Part shown: positions 5,949 to 7,303 of the stretch, in pieces
Position numbering within the stretch: the first letter of the stretch is position 1
Layout of the letters: each line of letters opens with the position of its first letter
NCBI GenBank assembly: GCA_937901695.1
Contig: CALDJN010000105.1
Location: 1-7,303 of the forward strand
Direction: 5' to 3'
From: an uncultured Anaerocolumna sp.
GTDB taxonomy: Bacteria > Bacillota > Clostridia > Lachnospirales > Lachnospiraceae
Length of the DNA stretch: 7,303 nt
Notes under the pieces: generated by a model
Databases searched by the model: none
Told to the model about the DNA's origin: nothing
What the model saw: only the letters and a program-made list of their open reading frames with translations
Position numbers and translations under genes: made by a program

Positions 5949-6917
5949 ATGGAAATTAAAAGAATTATCACAGAAATTAAAAAGGAACACTCTAACATTC
6001 AGTCCGTATATTTTGTCGGCTGTGGAGCTTCAATGGCGGAGCTTTATCCGGCTAAGTATTTTTTAGAGGGAAATTCAAAAAGATTAAGAATAGGACAATA
6101 TAGTTCCAATGAATTTGTCCATGCAACTCCTATAGCTGTTGATGAAACTGCAATTGTTATTACCTGTTCTCTTGGTGGAGCAACACCGGAAACTATAGCA
6201 GCATCAAAAAAAGCTATGGAGTTGGGAGCTAAGGTAATTGCGGTAACGCATGTTGAGAATTCTCCTCTAGCTCAAAATGCCCATTATGTAGTTACTCATG
6301 GATTTGAAAAAAATTATGCTGCTAAATTGGAGAAAATGACAAAAGTTCTTGGTCTGGCAGTTGAAATCCTTAATGAGTATGAAGGATATAAATATTATGA
6401 TGATATGCAAACTGCTTTTGATAGAATTTACAATTTGATAGAAAAAGCTGTTTCATTTGTACTTCCAAGTGCAAAGAAATTTGCTGAGGAATATAAAGAC
6501 GAACCATTTATTTATGTTATGAGTTCTGGCGCAACTCAACAAGTAGCATATTCGTTCTCAATTTGCTTAATGATGGAAATGCAATGGATTAATTCCGGCT
6601 CCTTCCATGATGGTGAATTCTTCCATGGGCCGTTTGAAATAGTAGAAAAAGATGTTCCCTTTATTTTACTTATGAATGAGGGCAGAACAAGGGCGTTGGA
6701 TTCTAGAGCTTTAGAATTTTTAAATCGCTTTGAAGCTAAAACAACGGTTATTGATGGAAAAGACTTTGGGTTAAGTTCAGAGCTTCCTGCTACAGTAGCA
6801 GAGTATTTTAATCCCATGGTATTAAGTGCGGTATTAAGAGTTTATGCAGAACAATTAGCAATCCTTCGAAATCACCCACTTACAAAGAGAAGATATATGT
6901 GGAAGCTGAAGTACTAA
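5949..6917 (+). CDS. frlB: FrlB-like fructosamine-6-phosphate deglycase (SIS domains)
   Basis: This is a cytosolic enzyme of 322 residues, with homologues at about 330-340. FrlB hydrolyses fructoselysine 6-phosphate to glucose 6-phosphate and lysine. Two SIS domains are visible. The N-terminal one has 'VYFVGCGASMAE' (20-31) and the phosphate-binding 'TCSLGGATPET' (72-82). The C-terminal one starts near 'FIYVMSSGATQQVAYS' (187-202). The region 'MEMQWINSGSFHDGEFFHGP' (209-228) holds Glu210 and His226, 16 residues apart. This is the same spacing as the catalytic Glu214/His230 pair reported for Salmonella FraB, so I take them as the likely catalytic pair. The C-terminal 'LRNHPLTKRRYMWKLKY' is very FrlB-like. 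The ATG follows AGGAGGG (5937-5943) closely. The gene has its own promoter P2 and terminator, so it can be transcribed separately from the kinase operon. A glucosamine-type deaminase is an unlikely alternative given the C-terminus. Confidence 0.88.
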   Translation: MEIKRIITEIKKEHSNIQSVYFVGCGASMAELYPAKYFLEGNSKRLRIGQYSSNEFVHATPIAVDETAIVITCSLGGATPETIAASKKAMELGAKVIAVTHVENSPLAQNAHYVVTHGFEKNYAAKLEKMTKVLGLAVEILNEYEGYKYYDDMQTAFDRIYNLIEKAVSFVLPSAKKFAEEYKDEPFIYVMSSGATQQVAYSFSICLMMEMQWINSGSFHDGEFFHGPFEIVEKDVPFILLMNEGRTRALDSRALEFLNRFEAKTTVIDGKDFGLSSELPATVAEYFNPMVLSAVLRVYAEQLAILRNHPLTKRRYMWKLKY

Positions 6918-6954
6918 GAATTTATGCAATCATGAGCATATGACATTACAAAAT

Positions 6955-7006
6955 AAAAGTGTTGTTAATATAGCCGAGCTATTAGGAATAATAACAACAC
7001 TTTTTT
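6955..7006. terminator. Strong intrinsic terminator after frlB
   Basis: AAAAGTGTTGTTA (6955-6967) pairs perfectly over 13 bp with TAACAACACTTTT (6992-7004), followed by TT. TAGC/GCTA near the tip can extend it. On the minus strand the stem ends in TTTTATTTT, so it may work in both directions. It separates the frl locus from the next gene. Confidence 0.9.
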
Positions 7007-7066
7007 AAAATAGGGTATTATCCATATGATTAATCCTATATAAGCTTTAGCTAGCGAAAGGTATGT

Positions 7067-7303
7067 ATGAAAATAATGAGAAAAACGGCTTTGAATAGTG
7101 AAGCAAAGTTAATGCTTAAGTCAATTATCGGATCTCTTTTTGGTGCCGGAGCCTATAGTATGTTTGTTGTTCCCATGCGACTGTATTGTGGTGGATTCAC
7201 AGGAATCTCTCAATTGATAAAATTATATATGGTGCAAATATTTGATATACCGAACCAGGCAGGTGTAGATTTAACTGGTATTATATTATTTTGTTTAAAT
7301 ATT
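7067..7303 (+). CDS. YitT-family (DUF161) membrane protein, N-terminal part (3' end outside window)
   Basis: The frame is open for 79 codons from ATG 7067 to the window edge. After a short positive N-terminus (MKIMRKTALNSEAKLMLK), a first membrane segment covers about residues 19-37 ('IIGSLFGAGAYSMFVVP'). It is followed by 'LYCGGFTGISQLI' (39-51), the conserved G-G-x-T-G-x-x-Q loop of YitT-like proteins. A second membrane segment begins near residue 68 and is cut off. AAAGG (7057-7061) is 5 nt before this ATG, which favours it over the in-frame ATG at 7076. Members are widespread in Firmicutes, usually as multi-copy membrane proteins with no firmly assigned transport substrate. It lies beyond the frlB terminator, so it is probably a separate transcription unit with no functional link to fructosamine use; no clear promoter is visible in the gap. 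Confidence 0.8.
   Translation, partial: MKIMRKTALNSEAKLMLKSIIGSLFGAGAYSMFVVPMRLYCGGFTGISQLIKLYMVQIFDIPNQAGVDLTGIILFCLNI

Noticed and set aside
5789..5998. 69-codon open frame on the - strand, hydrophobic
   Set aside because: It covers promoter P2 and the start of frlB; the hydrophobicity comes from the AT-rich promoter read backwards.
6536..6817. 93-codon open frame on the - strand
   Set aside because: It is the antisense of the conserved frlB C-terminal domain and has no features of its own.
7045..7060. Imperfect 16-bp palindrome around GCTAGC before the YitT-family gene
   Set aside because: It has no room for a loop, contains a mismatch and has no second copy, so it may be chance.
1..7303. 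Mobile elements, CRISPR arrays, tRNA/rRNA genes, riboswitches
   Set aside because: I saw no transposase, terminal repeats, regularly spaced repeats, tRNA-like folds or recognisable riboswitch cores.

Overview
The window is AT-rich chromosomal DNA with strong AGGAGG-type ribosome binding sites, near-consensus sigma-A promoters (TTGACA-17-TATAAT type) and U-tract hairpin terminators. This points to a low-GC Firmicute, most likely a gut clostridium of the Lachnospiraceae type; that placement is inferred from composition and gene content. Its core is a locus for using fructosamines (Amadori products), of the fructoselysine (frl) type. No unknown system is visible. The most notable points are a broken permease gene and a pair of matching promoters.

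Layout, all genes on the + strand. Positions 2-403 hold the C-terminal UTRA half of a GntR/HutC-family regulator that enters from the left edge. It is followed after 17 bp by a FrlC-like epimerase (421-1257) and an intrinsic terminator (1304-1341). A 346-bp gene-free stretch follows, ending in a strong promoter (1549-1577). That promoter should drive a FrlD-like PfkB kinase (1622-2542), a sugar-binding lipoprotein (2631-4013), one intact CUT1-type ABC permease (4090-4974) and a second permease that is a pseudogene (4996-5782). The second permease has lost about 32 bp, including the EAA loop, and is frameshifted there. A second near-identical promoter (5870-5898) drives a FrlB-like SIS-domain deglycase (5949-6917), closed by a strong hairpin terminator (6955-7006). 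The right edge holds the start of a YitT-family membrane protein (7067 onward), unrelated to the pathway.

How the genes fit together (established for FrlB/FrlC/FrlD homologues, inferred here). The lipoprotein and permeases would import fructoselysine or a similar fructosamine. FrlC interconverts the psicosamine and fructosamine epimers, FrlD phosphorylates C6, and FrlB cleaves the 6-phosphate to glucose 6-phosphate and the free amine or amino acid. The GntR-type regulator is a good candidate repressor. The kinase and deglycase promoters share two sequence blocks at matching positions, which look like its operators. No ATPase gene is present, as usual for CUT1 systems that borrow a shared MsmX-type ATPase. 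With one permease broken, the locus encodes an apparently complete catabolic set but an incomplete importer.
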